From NCBI GenBank assembly GCA_029834535.1, contig JAQMWT010000534.1, positions 1 to 64,000 of the forward strand: 64,000 bases of DNA, written 5' to 3'. The notes under the pieces were generated by a model. That model was not told where the DNA came from and searched no databases. It was given only the letters and a program-made list of their open reading frames with translations. The position numbers and the translations under genes are program-made. This DNA comes from Chrysophaeum taylorii (Eukaryota > Sar > Pelagophyceae > Pelagomonadales > Pelagomonadaceae). Below, piece after piece: positions 33,522 to 43,325 of this stretch; the first letter of the stretch is position 1; every line of letters starts with the position of its first letter.

Positions 33522-35440
33522 CCTTTTGAGTTTACTCCTTAACCACAAAAAAAGAATCATTCATGAACACATAAACCCAATCTCCGCCGCAGAGCCTTTG
33601 GCGGACAAGGCTGAGCTCACTGAACTTCGCCGGACAAGACGTACAATCGAGCAGCCGGACCGTGAGAGGTGTACATCCAAACCACTCCAACTCGGGAGAT
33701 CGATTATGATACTCCTTATGAACGGGAGTCATCAATAAGTGTTCAAAGGTGAGCGTGCGCTGTTACCGAGTGCACTCTTTGGTCCACTCGGTAACACCAT
33801 CCTTGGATTCGAGCGTCTCGAAATGATTACTGTATTTGTCATCAGGTGATCTCGAGATGATTACAGTATTTGTCATCAGGTGAATAAAAATGCAGAGTAT
33901 CATCCTCGGCAACATACGCCACTAAGTCTTCGAATTCTTGCGAAAAAGGGTGGAATCGGAGGAACCAAAACTGGTCTGCTGAAAAGACACCGTCCGAAGC
34001 TCGTCAAGAGAGGCAGGCAACGGCCGAAAGGTGATGACAAACGGTCCGCGCCGTCGGGGCTTGTTTTGTGAGCTTCAGCAACGACGACTTGCGTATAGAA
34101 CTTCAACGTCTCAGAGCATCAGCATGGGTGGTCTTGGGTAGCTGTCGCACCGACGGAGTGAGCAAAGTGTAGTCATTCGTAGGCTGACGACGGGTCTGGC
34201 GAAGCATAAGGCTGCGCGAAGACCGCTTCCAAGGGGGGGGCGCGAGGACAACGAGATACTGGGCGGGGGAGGTCGCGACCCCCCAGCGCTAAAGTTTCGT
34301 GCCGAGGTGGAGGTCTGCGACCCCCCAGCGCTAATATTTCAAGCTGGGGGGGGGTGGGGTTCCTGGCCGCGCATCTACGCCTAAGCGCCTTTCTCTAGCC
34401 CTCGTTAGTCGAGGAGGTCTCATACGCGAGGGTAAACCTGCTTGCCAGGCGCCCCGGTCTTCAGAGCAAACGCGAGGGTAACTTGCCAGGCGCCCCGGTC
34501 TTCAGAGCTTCTATTCTACGGACCGCCGCAAACTGAGACTCGGCGGCTCTGTCGGGGGAGAGCGCCTCTGAGAGCCTCGCGCTCTTCTCGGGCACGGGCG
34601 TTGAAGGCTCGGAGGATCAGAGGGAGCGCCGCTGCTGAGAGATCACTGTGCCGTAGCGAAACGCGCGACAACGAGCCGTAATACTTGACGAGGTACTGAA
34701 TGCAACCTGTTTTCGGCTCGGACCGCCTACTTCCTACAGTTTCAGGGATGCGAGATCTGCCGCGATGCATGAGGGGCATGCCCAGGGTCCTAGCGGGTGG
34801 AGTTCGCCCTGAGCACTCGACGTGTGCGCCCGTGGGGCTTCCTCGTGGTTACCGTCCGCACGCCAAAACCCTCCCTCCAGCCCCAAATGCCCTGCTGATC
34901 TGTAGCTTGGCCAGTAGAGACTGTCTGGCGCAGGAATGCCAGTCGTCCCGGGGGGGGGGGGCAAGCGCCAATACCAAACACCAGGGAGGAGGTCGCCGAC
35001 CCCCTACTAGGGCCCTAGGGCCAAATTTTCATGCTGGGGGGGGGGGGGTTATGTCGTGTCCTCGTGCGACCCACCCCCCCCTGGAAGCGGTCTTCTCCAA
35101 GCCATGGTCTCCTTGATGGTTTTAAGTTCGTCTTCCTGTGCTCCTGCCGGTCCAGCCTGGCTCCCATGCCCGGGAGAGGTCCGAAATTAGTTAGTTAGTT
35201 GTGTGACCGACAACAAGATTATCTGTCTGTCTATCTGTCTCTCTGTCAATAAGCTCCGCCGGCATTATTACGACCACCAAGTCATAAGCAGCGTCGGTGC
35301 CGTATGCAAGGACAAACGAACGTCGCGGTCGCAAATCAAGAGCACGGGAAGTTCGTTCTAAGAGACCAGAAGCCTCGAAACCAGTCCTGTACCAAAGTCA
35401 TGCTCGCGAGTGTGTGCAAGTGCTATTAAGCAACAGCGGG
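33522..35440. other. Intergenic part of block A with degraded minus-strand ORFs
   Basis: Two minus-strand stretches look coding. One is 34106-33850: MKFYTQVVVAEAHKTSPDGA, shifted by an extra base near 33993 relative to block B and broken again by a 34-bp tandem duplication (33824-33890). The other is 34779-34516: YLVKYYGSLSRVSLRHSDLS, ending VSVCGGP. Poly-G runs occur at 34223, 34346, 34950 and 35035. TCTG-type repeats lie at 35222-35247. Function unknown. Confidence 0.45.
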
Positions 35441-35443
35441 TTG

Positions 35444-38400
35444 TTACGAATGCGCTGTCGCGGACACTTGCAGCATAGCCCGGAGGTACGAGTCTTGTTC
35501 TTGCTCGCCGTCAAGGACGTTCCACTCAAAGAACGGAACGTGGGCAACGTTCCAGCCAAGCCGCCGCAACAGTCGAGACTTGAAACGCGTAGCGCCGTTC
35601 TCAACCCTCGTTCTCTTCAGGTAGTGGTATGGCCCGTCGACTTCGACCGCGCGCTTCGTGTCGGGTTGAGCCATCTTCGTGTCGGGTTGAGCCATGTCGA
35701 GCGACAATCCCTCTTCGGTCACGTGCTCGAAGACGTGCGTCCAGCCAATTCGGTCGAGCGCGGTCGCAACGTCGCGCTGGAGTTGGGATGGTGATGGGTC
35801 CTGACGTTGATACGCTTCCTGAAGCATCTGCTGGTGTTTTGACAGCGGGAAGTTCCGGTGGAGGTCGGGCCACTCGAGGTGAAAGTGCAGCGAAGCAAGG
35901 TGGAGCTGCGACAGTTCACGATAATCGAGGGCATCGAGATGAGTGACGGCGATGGAGGCGAGTTCGGCAAAAAACTCAGAGTCTTTCTTCCAGTCGACAC
36001 AGGCAAACGCCCAAGCCGTGTTGGCGAGCTCCTGCGGATTGAACTCGGCCAGCCGCAAAGAAACTGCGTCGGCGATCGCCGAGAAGAGCTGAGGTGCTTC
36101 GATCCCCGCCGTCGCGAAGGCCCACGCCGTGTTGGCGAGGCCCTGCGGATTAAACTCGCCCAGCCGCGAAGGAGCCACGTTGGCGATCGCCGCGAAGAGC
36201 TGAGGTGCCTCGATGCCCGCCGTCGCGAAGGCCCACGCCGTGTTGGCGAGGCCCTGCGGATTAAACTCGCCCAGCCGCGAAGGAACCGCGCCGGCGATCG
36301 CCGCGAAGAGCTGAGGTGCTTCGATGCCTGCCGTCGCGAAGGCCCACGCCGTATTGGCGAGGTCCTGCGGATTGAACTCGCCAAGCCGCGATGAAGCCGC
36401 GCCGGCGATCGCCGCGAAAAGATGAGGTGCCTCGATGCGCGCCGTCGCGAAGGCCCACGCCGTGTTGGCGAGCTCCTGCGGATTGAACTCGCCAAGCCGC
36501 GATGAAGCCGCGCCGGCGATCGCCGCGAAAAGATGAGGTGCCTCGATGCGCGCCGTCGCGAAGGCCCACGCCGTGTTGGCGAGGTTCTGCGGATTGAACT
36601 CCTCCAGCCGCCAAGGAGCCGCGCCGGCGATCTCCGCGAAGAGCTGAGGTGCCTCGACGCGCGCCGTCGCGAAGGCCCACGCCGTGTTGGCGAGGTTCTG
36701 CGGATTGAACTCGCCAAGCCGCGATGAAGCCGCATCGACGATCGCCGCGAAGAGCTCAGGTGCCTCGATGCGCGCCGTCGCGAAGGCCCACGCCGTGTTG
36801 GCGAGGTTCTGCGGATTGAACCCGCAAAGCCGCGATGAAGCCGCGCCAGCGATCGCCGCGAAGAGCTCAGGTGCCTCGATGCGTGCCGTCGCGAAGGCCC
36901 ACGCCGTGTTGGCGAGGTCCTGCGGATTGAACTCGCCAAGCCGCGATGAAGCCGTGCTGGCGATCGCCGCGAAGAGCTCAGGTGCCTCGATGCGCGCCGT
37001 CGCAAAGGCCCACGTCGTGTTGGCGAGGTTCTGCGGATTGAACTCGCCAAGCCGCGATGAAGCCGCGCCAGCGATCGCCGCGAAGAGCTCAGGTGCCTCG
37101 ATGCGTGCCGTCGCGAAGGCCCACGCCGTGTTGGCGAGCTCCTGCGGATTGAACTCGCCAAGCCGCGATGAAGCCGTGCTGGCGATCGCCGCGAAGAGCT
37201 CAGATGCCTCGATGCGCGCCGTCGCGAAGGCCCACGTCGTGTTGGCGAGGTTCTGCGGACCGAACTCGCCAAGCCGCGATGAAGCCGCGCCAGCGATCGC
37301 CGCGAAGAGATCAGGTGCCTGGATGCGCGCCGTCGCGAAGGCCCACGCGGTGTTGGCGATCTCCTGCGGATTGAACCCGCAAAGCCGCGATGAAGCCGCG
37401 CCGGCGATCGCGTCAAAGAGCTCAGGTGCCTCGATACGCGCCGTCGCGAAGGCCCACGCCGTGTTGGCGAGGTTCTGCGGATTGAACTCGCCAAGCCGAG
37501 TTGAAGCCGCGCCAGCGATCGCCGCGAAGAGCTCAGGTGCCTCGATGCGTACCGTCGCGAAGGCCCACGCCGTGTTGGCGAGGTTCTGCGGATTGAACTC
37601 GCCAAGCCGCGATGAAGCCGTGCTGGCGATCGCCGCGAAGAGCTCAGGTGCCTCGATGCGCGCCGTCGCAAAGGCCCACGTCGTGTTGGCGAGGTTCTGC
37701 GGACCGAACTCGCCAAGCCGCGATGAAGCCGCGCCAGCGATCGCCGCGAAGAGCTCAGGTGCCTCGATGCGTGCCGTCGCGAAGGCCCACGCCGTGTTGG
37801 CGAGGTCCTGCGGATTGAACTCGCCAAGCCGCGATGAAGCCGCGCCGGCGATCGCCGCGAAAAGATGAGGTGCCTCGATGCGCGCTGTCGCGAAGGCCCA
37901 CACCGTGTTGGCGAGGTTCTGGGGATTGAACTCGTCCAGCCGCAATAAAGCCACGCCAGCGATCGCCGCGAAGAGCTCCGGTGCCTCGATCTGCGCCGTC
38001 GCGAAGGCCCACGCCGTGTTGGCGAGGTTCTGCGGATTGAACTCGCCAAGCCGCGATGAAGCCGCATCGACGATCGCCGCGAAGAGCTCAGGTGCCTCGA
38101 TGCGCGCCGTCGCGAAGGCCCACGCCGTGTTGGCGAGGTTCTGCGGATTGAACTCGCCAAGCCGAGTTGAAGCCGCGCCAGCGATCGCCGCGAAGAGCTC
38201 GGGTGCCTCGATGCGCGCCGTCGCAAAGGCCCACGTCGTGTTGGCGAGGTTCTGCGGATCGAACTCGCCAAGCCGCGATGAAGCCGCGCCAGCGATCGCC
38301 GCGAAGAGCTCAGGAGCCTCGATGCGTGCCGTCGCGAAGGCCCACGCCGTGTTGGCGAGGTTCTGCGGATTGAACTCGCCAAGCCGAGTTGAAGCCGCGA

Positions 38401-39643
38401 CAGCGATCGCCGCGAAGAGCTCAGGTGCCTCGATGCGCGCCGTCGCGAAGGCCCACGCTGTGTTGGCAAGCCCCTGAGGACCGAACTCGCCAAGCCGCGA
38501 TGAAGCCGCGCCAGCGATCGCCGCGAAGAGCTCTGGAGCCTCGATGCGTGCCGTCGCGAAGGCCCACGCCGTGTTGGCGAGCTCCTGCGGATTGAACTCG
38601 CCAAGCCGCGATGAAGCCGTGCTGGCGATCGCCGCGAAGAGCTCAGGTGCCTGGATGCGCGCCGTCGCGAAGGCCCACGCGGTGTTGGCGATCTCCTGCG
38701 GATTGAACCCGCCAAGCCGCGATGAAGCCGCGCCGGCGATCGCGTCGAAGAGCTCAGGTGCCTCGATGCGTGCCGTTGCGAAGGCCCACGCCGTGTTGGC
38801 GAGCGCTTGTGTGTCGAACTCTTGAATTCGCCGTCGACAAGCACCGGCAAATGCCATCACGCGGCGATCGCGTTGCACGTCGCGATTTCGGCCTCGAGAC
38901 ATTTTGGCGACACGGTGCGCGGCAGTCGCCAAGTTGCGAGCGCTGAATTCGCCGCCACGAGCCGCGACGAGCGAGAGAATCGTTTCGGAAGTCGCACCGC
39001 GGTCCGTCATCTGCTTCCCCCACTTTATTTGTTGCCATCGTGGTGCCTCGGCGCTGCTGGTTAGCGCGTGGCTCGAGGGAGTGTCGGCGCCGCGACCTTC
39101 GGAGTAGAGGCCATGCCCAGTGCACTGAGTCTCACCCACTCGTCGTCGCGCCGGGGACTGGGAACGGCGCCAGTCTCTCTGACCACCGTCGCGCCGCAGG
39201 TGGTCGTGCGTGCCAGGTCGTCTTCGCTTCGGAGACCGGGAACAGAGGTGCGGCAAGTCTCGACCGTCATAGTCCTCGCCGCGGCGGCACTGGTTGTTCG
39301 CAGCGTGGTTGGGGATTCGTCGTCGTCGTCGCATCGGCGAACGGTCTCGATTTGGACCGCGCCGTCGGTCGTCTCGCCCTAGACCAGCAGCTTCGTGAAG
39401 CCACGACGACGACGACGACGGTTTTGGCCTTTTTTGGTGGTGCTCGTAGTAGGTTGATGGCGAGTCGGCGGGTCGCCTCCTGAGTGCTGACGGCGGCCGC
39501 CCGTCCCATCCTCGTCGAGGACGGGCACCATCGCTGCTGCGCCGAGGATCGACCATCCGTCGACCGCGAGGTGATGGTTCGTCGACGTACCTGTTCTTCC
39601 GATCCTCGTCGTGGCGCCTTTTTTTTTTGTGTTCGCCCTCCAT
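35444..39643 (-). CDS. RAP-domain HPR-repeat protein, 1399 residues, 25 repeats
   Basis: Single open frame from the ATG at 39643 to a stop at 35444. Residues 1 to about 205 are disordered, very Arg-rich and contain RS-like dipeptides (NRDRSPMRRRRRIPNHA). About 207-290 hold a conserved lead-in (WGKQMTDRGATSETILSL, FSARNLATAAHRVAK). Residues 290-1215 are 25 tandem 37-residue helical repeats of the form ARIEAPELFAAI..AASSRLGEFNPQNLANTAWAFAT. After a DWKKDSEFFAEL linker, a RAP domain occupies about 1313-1374 (KRAVEVDGPYHYLKRTRVE, RFKSRLLRRLGWNVAHV, PFFEW). Known HPR/OPR-RAP proteins bind and process organellar RNA, and the repeats read the sequence. That role is inferred here. Frame intact, so probably functional. 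It has a seven-residue duplication (MAQPDTK twice) just before the RAP domain that its twin lacks. Confidence 0.93.
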   Translation of the reverse strand: MEGEHKKKRRHDEDRKNRYVDEPSPRGRRMVDPRRSSDGARPRRGWDGRPPSALRRRPADSPSTYYEHHQKRPKPSSSSSWLHEAAGLGRDDRRRGPNRDRSPMRRRRRIPNHAANNQCRRGEDYDGRDLPHLCSRSPKRRRPGTHDHLRRDGGQRDWRRSQSPARRRVGETQCTGHGLYSEGRGADTPSSHALTSSAEAPRWQQIKWGKQMTDRGATSETILSLVAARGGEFSARNLATAAHRVAKMSRGRNRDVQRDRRVMAFAGACRRRIQEFDTQALANTAWAFATARIEAPELFDAIAGAASSRLGGFNPQEIANTAWAFATARIQAPELFAAIASTASSRLGEFNPQELANTAWAFATARIEAPELFAAIAGAASSRLGEFGPQGLANTAWAFATARIEAPELFAAIAVAASTRLGEFNPQNLANTAWAFATARIEAPELFAAIAGAASSRLGEFDPQNLANTTWAFATARIEAPELFAAIAGAASTRLGEFNPQNLANTAWAFATARIEAPELFAAIVDAASSRLGEFNPQNLANTAWAFATAQIEAPELFAAIAGVALLRLDEFNPQNLANTVWAFATARIEAPHLFAAIAGAASSRLGEFNPQDLANTAWAFATARIEAPELFAAIAGAASSRLGEFGPQNLANTTWAFATARIEAPELFAAIASTASSRLGEFNPQNLANTAWAFATVRIEAPELFAAIAGAASTRLGEFNPQNLANTAWAFATARIEAPELFDAIAGAASSRLCGFNPQEIANTAWAFATARIQAPDLFAAIAGAASSRLGEFGPQNLANTTWAFATARIEASELFAAIASTASSRLGEFNPQELANTAWAFATARIEAPELFAAIAGAASSRLGEFNPQNLANTTWAFATARIEAPELFAAIASTASSRLGEFNPQDLANTAWAFATARIEAPELFAAIAGAASSRLCGFNPQNLANTAWAFATARIEAPELFAAIVDAASSRLGEFNPQNLANTAWAFATARVEAPQLFAEIAGAAPWRLEEFNPQNLANTAWAFATARIEAPHLFAAIAGAASSRLGEFNPQELANTAWAFATARIEAPHLFAAIAGAASSRLGEFNPQDLANTAWAFATAGIEAPQLFAAIAGAVPSRLGEFNPQGLANTAWAFATAGIEAPQLFAAIANVAPSRLGEFNPQGLANTAWAFATAGIEAPQLFSAIADAVSLRLAEFNPQELANTAWAFACVDWKKDSEFFAELASIAVTHLDALDYRELSQLHLASLHFHLEWPDLHRNFPLSKHQQMLQEAYQRQDPSPSQLQRDVATALDRIGWTHVFEHVTEEGLSLDMAQPDTKMAQPDTKRAVEVDGPYHYLKRTRVENGATRFKSRLLRRLGWNVAHVPFFEWNVLDGEQEQDSYLRAMLQVSATAHS
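36008..38790 (-). repeat. 111-bp tandem array encoding HPR repeats (25 units)
   Basis: 25 units of 111 bp. In protein order the PQ-x-LAN residue is E E G, N five times, D, N N N, E N E N D, N N N, E D G G E. Units 1/13, 2/14, 7/19, 8/20 and 9/21 share private substitutions, showing a 12-unit (1332 bp) higher-order period. Confidence 0.93.
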
Positions 39644-39713
39644 CGCGACAAAAAACTCGCAGAGGTCCGTTTCAACCAGATAGACCGTTGAGGAGACAGG
39701 CGTAAAATTTCAA

Positions 39714-39800
39714 CCAAGAATGAAATTGGCCAAATAATCAATCAGGGTTAATTTGGCCTGACTATTTGGCCAGTTTTGAGTGCCGGTTCTCTACTGGTCA
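39714..39800. other. Junction between block A and Helitron H2
   Basis: About 90 bases unique in the window, containing repeated TTGGCC words. Confidence 0.5.
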
Positions 39801-40903
39801 TCCTAACTACTAATCGACAGATGTCCTAACTACTAATCGACAGATGTTTGTCTGTCTGTCTGTTTGTTTGTCCATCGATTTAGGGTAAGGATCAGATAGG
39901 CGCGAGAGTAAGGATCAGGTAGGCGCGAGAGCCAGACAGTGATCCTCCAAGCCGTCTACGGCGACCTCGCAGACTATTTTCACGACCCGCGGCGGCTCTT
40001 TCGGCGCGCCATTCTCACGCCCCGTCGAAACGATGTTGTCGATGCTGACAACGCGCGCATGACCGCGGCCTTTTTTTCCCGGAGACGAGGCGTCGGAGTT
40101 CTTTTCGGCTGACTAGGATGGGTCGGAAGACGACGCCTCGCTCTTTACAGTAGAGTTTTCAACTCCCTGACAACCAACGGCATGCTGACTTTGATCGCGA
40201 GCTTAAAGTCTTCGCAACCTCGACCCGTCGCACGGCCACTGCAACGGTACCAGATACGTGATCGATCGTGTCGTGTCACCGAGGCTCCTCCAACCTGTAT
40301 CCCTTAAGGCCCGCCGACGCCAAACGATCACCAAGAGCCAGGGCCAGACGCCCCGCGAGGTCGGCGTCCTCTTGCCCAAGCCCGTCTTCTGCCACGTCCA
40401 GCTCTACGTGGCTCTCTGTCGATCGGCAACCCCGAGGATATCCTCTTCTGAGTCGACGACTCCACCCTACCCACACGTGCTGCGCAATACCGATAAGCCC
40501 TCCCGGCGTCTACACGCGCACTATAGGTGAAGGGACCAGGTGAACTTACTGGAACCAGGTGAACTTACTGGGGTTAGAGATTGGGACTAGGTGAACTAAG
40601 TGACCAGGTGAACTTACTGAGACCAAGTGCGAACTTACTGGGGCTTTTAGAGTAAACTCAAAGCTTAGCGGCGTGTGCGGATCAAAGCAGCTTAGATTGG
40701 CAGGGGTGAGAGCGACGAGCTCAAAGGAGAGTGGGGTGAGTGGGTGCGGGTTTACGTCGAACTTACTGGGGTTAGAGATTGGGTTTACGCCGAATTTACT
40801 GGGGTTAGAGATTGGGACTAGGTGAACTTAACGGGACCAGGTGAACAGGCGAACTTCCTGGGGTTAGAGATTGGGACTAGGTGAACTTACTGGCCTGCAC
40901 TTG
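39801..40903 (+). mobile_element. Helitron 3'-end fragment, copy H2
   Basis: Begins with two copies of CCTAACTACTAATCGACAGATG, then TGTCTG repeats, a helicase tail and the GGTGAACTTACTGGG minisatellite, ending CTGGCCTGCACTTG at 40903. The best-preserved helicase motif in the window is here: TITKSQGQTPREVGVLLP and PVFCHVQLYVALCRS (40330-40425), matching motif VI and the following HGQLYVALSR block of Helitron helicases. H3 begins immediately after it. Confidence 0.82.
39945..40480 (+). pseudogene. Helitron PIF1-like helicase C-terminal fragment (H2)
   Basis: Same order of motifs as in H1: QAVYGDLADYFHDP, RAILTPRRNDVVDADN, FPGDEASEFFSAD followed by a TAG, GSEDDASLFTVEF, then LRNLDP and CNGTRY, then KSQGQT and LYVALCRS. 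A 1-bp deletion near 40275 (CGTGTCACC for CGTTGTCACC) distinguishes it from H1 and H3. Stops between blocks rule out activity. Only the last third of a normal helicase domain is present. Confidence 0.82.
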
Positions 40904-41940
40904 TGTTTGTTTGTTTGTCTGTCTGTTTGTCCCTCGATTTAGGGTAAGGATCAGGTGGGCGCGAGAGTAAGGATCAGGTAGGCGCGAGAGCCAGACAGTG
41001 ATCCTCCAAGCCGTCTACGGCGACCTCGCAGACTATTTCCACGACCCGCGGCGGCTCTTTCAGCGCGCCATTCTCACGCCCCGTCGAAACGATGTTGTCG
41101 ATGCTGACAACGCGCGCATGACCGCGGCCTTTTTTTCCCCGGAGACGAGGCGTCGGAGTTCTTTTCGGCTGACTAGGCTGGGTCGGAAGACGACGCCTCG
41201 CTCTTTACAGTAGAGTTTTCAACTCCCTGACAACCAACGGCATGCTGACTTTGATCGCGAGCTTAATGTCTTCGCAACCTCGACCCGTGGCACGGCCACT
41301 GCAACGGTACCAGATACATGATCGATCGTGTCGTTGTCACCGAGGCTCCTCCAACCTGTATCCCTTAAGGTCCGCCTACGCCAAACGATCAACAAGAGCC
41401 AGGGCCAGACGCCCCGCGAGGTCGGCGTCCTCTTGCCCACAAGCCCGTCTTCTGTCACGTCCAGCTCTACGTGGCTCTCTGTCGATCGGCATCCCCGAGG
41501 ATATACTCATCTGGGTCGACGACTCCACCCTACCCCACACGTGCTGCGCAATACGGATAAGCCCCCTCCCGGCGTCTACACGCGCACTATAGGTGAACTT
41601 ACTGGGACCACGTGAACTTACTGGGGTTTGAGATTGGGGCTAGGTGAACTGAGTGACCAGGCGAAACTGGGACCAGGTGAACATACTGGGGTTTTTAGAG
41701 TAAAGGGTTTTTAGAGTAAACTCAAAGGTTGGCGGCGCGTGCGGATCAAAGCTGCTTAGATTGGCGGAGGCGAGAGCGACGAGCTCAAAGGAGTTGGTGT
41801 GAGCGGTGTGAGCTAGGTGTCATTTTTTTTTTAACTCGGTGAACTTACTGACCAGGTGAACTTATATGAAACTTACTGGGACCAGGTGAACTTACTGGGG
41901 TTAGAGATTGGGACTAGGTGAACTTACTGGCCTGCACTTG
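40904..41940 (+). mobile_element. Helitron 3'-end fragment, copy H3
   Basis: Abuts H2 head to tail and ends at 41940 with CTGGCCTGCACTTG, two bases before block B starts. It carries the same helicase tail (QAVYGDLADYFHDPRRLFQR at about 41003-41062) and minisatellite. The RAILTPRRNDVV block is in frame here. An intervening poly-T at 41824 is private to this copy. Confidence 0.82.
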
Positions 41941-41942
41941 TT

Positions 41943-42800
41943 TAACCCTAATAATCCTTAGCCGCAGCAATCCTGAAACCCTGCACGTCAAATTCTATTG
42001 ACAGTTTTATGCGCCGACGACAAGCTCTCCACCACCGCGTGGGTGGCTTCCTGGCATTCGCGATATATCTGGCATTCTCGAACAGCGACTTCCCGCCGGA
42101 TGTTGTTGTGGCAACTTCCTCCTCGGGCTGCCGTCGCCGGCCTGCGCACCGCTGTCCGGGTGTGGCATTCTTGGCGACAACCAGGGGGTTCTCGACCCGT
42201 ACGGCAACGTCTTGCTCACGGACAACAACTGCACCCGAGCTCGGTCCTGCGCGCACGACTCGGTGCTTTACGTGTTGAGTGGCCTCATGCACGAGGGGCA
42301 CACGGTCGAGCTTTGGGGCTTGTTTTGGAATTGTGTCCCACCCCTCGCCCGGCGTGCTTTCCATTCCTTCGCGTCCACGTCAAGGGTGGGTTCCTGACAT
42401 TTCTATCGCGGAGCCACCGGGAACGCCTACTCCGGACTGTCTCCGCCGAGGGCAAAACGATCTGCGCGTCGCGGTAACCGACCACTAACGTCGATCTCGG
42501 CACTCCTACCGCGGAGGTCGACCCGGCAGCTTCGCCCGCCTGGCGGAGTTTGGACCCCGATTGCTGGGGTTTGTTGTTGCTGTTGGCAATTACGTTCGCG
42601 GAGGGTAGTGACAACCTACATGGCCTTTTTTCTCCACCGTGTTGTCCGTCAAATTGGGATCAACACCAGGTTGCTCCTTCCCTCGCCGCAGCCACGGCGG
42701 CTCAGTCTACCGGCGTCTCTCCATCACGGTGCACCGTGAACGTCTCCTCCTAGCGGGCCTCCAGTATGTCGAAGGCGGTGCAGCCACCCCATTACGCGCA
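41943..42800 (+). repeat. Cassette repeat, copy 3
   Basis: The frame at 42212-42397 reads NNCTRARSCAHDSVLYVLSG and VELWGLFWNCVPPLARRAF, ending RVGS. This is the cleanest of the two duplicated copies. Upstream frames are the same as in copy 2. Confidence 0.8.
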
Positions 42801-43325
42801 GGCATCTTCCGGGTCCCCGCACCGGCGCCCGGACGGTTAGGCTCGCGCTTGGCCGTCCCCTGTAATCGCCGGATTGCGTCAACGTCCTTCCTTCTACTCA
42901 CCATGCTTTTTTATTCAGCTCACGCTCCGCCCTTTTGAGTTCACTCCTAAACCGCAAAACGAGAATCCCTCATGAACACATAAACCCAATCTCCGCCGCA
43001 GAGCCTTTGGCGGACGAGGCTGAGCTCGCTGAACTTCGCCGGACAAGACCCTCGTTCAATCGAGCAGCCGGACCGTGAGAGGTGTACATCCAAACCACTC
43101 CAACTTGAGAGATCGATTATGATACTCCTTATGAACAGGAGTCATCAATAAGTGTTCAAAGGTGAGCGTGCGCTGATAAAAGCAGCTGAGATTGGCGGGG
43201 GTCCGAGCGGGAAGGAGGAAGAAAAGACGCAAGCCGCATTAGGACAAAGAGGGAGGGTAAGCCAAGCAGTTGCTTGACAAAACTTGACAAGGTCATAGTG
43301 GCGTTTGATTTTTGACTACGTGAAA

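Larger units (their letters stand above)
32503..39713. repeat. Segmental duplication, block A (about 7.2 kb)
   Basis: Matches block B (41943-49210) nearly base for base apart from small indels and the RAP repeat array. It starts at TTTAACCCTAATAATCC and ends at GTAAAATTTCAA, after which the flanks differ. Block A has a 28-base insertion near 33374 and lacks about 190 bases present at 43173-43360 in B. Confidence 0.92.

Noticed and set aside
36684-37868. Open plus-strand frame of 394 codons (AVAKAHAVLARFCGLNSPSR repeats)
   Set aside because: Antisense shadow of the same 111-bp array, with no start context and no domain.
35719-38850. Open frame of 1043 codons on the minus strand (RRASRHLSSSRRSP repeats), and its equivalent at 45315-48338
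   Set aside because: The 111-bp unit is a multiple of three, so alternative frames stay open across the whole array. The frame with RAP domain and HPR consensus is the coding one.
39801-39850. CTAACTACTAATCGAC words as splice branch points of a host intron
   Set aside because: They occur twice in tandem in H2 and once before H1, always as part of the Helitron repeat, so they are better explained as element sequence.
32501-41952. TAACCCTAA word at both block starts as a telomere-like repeat
   Set aside because: It is a single unit at each place with no tandem array.
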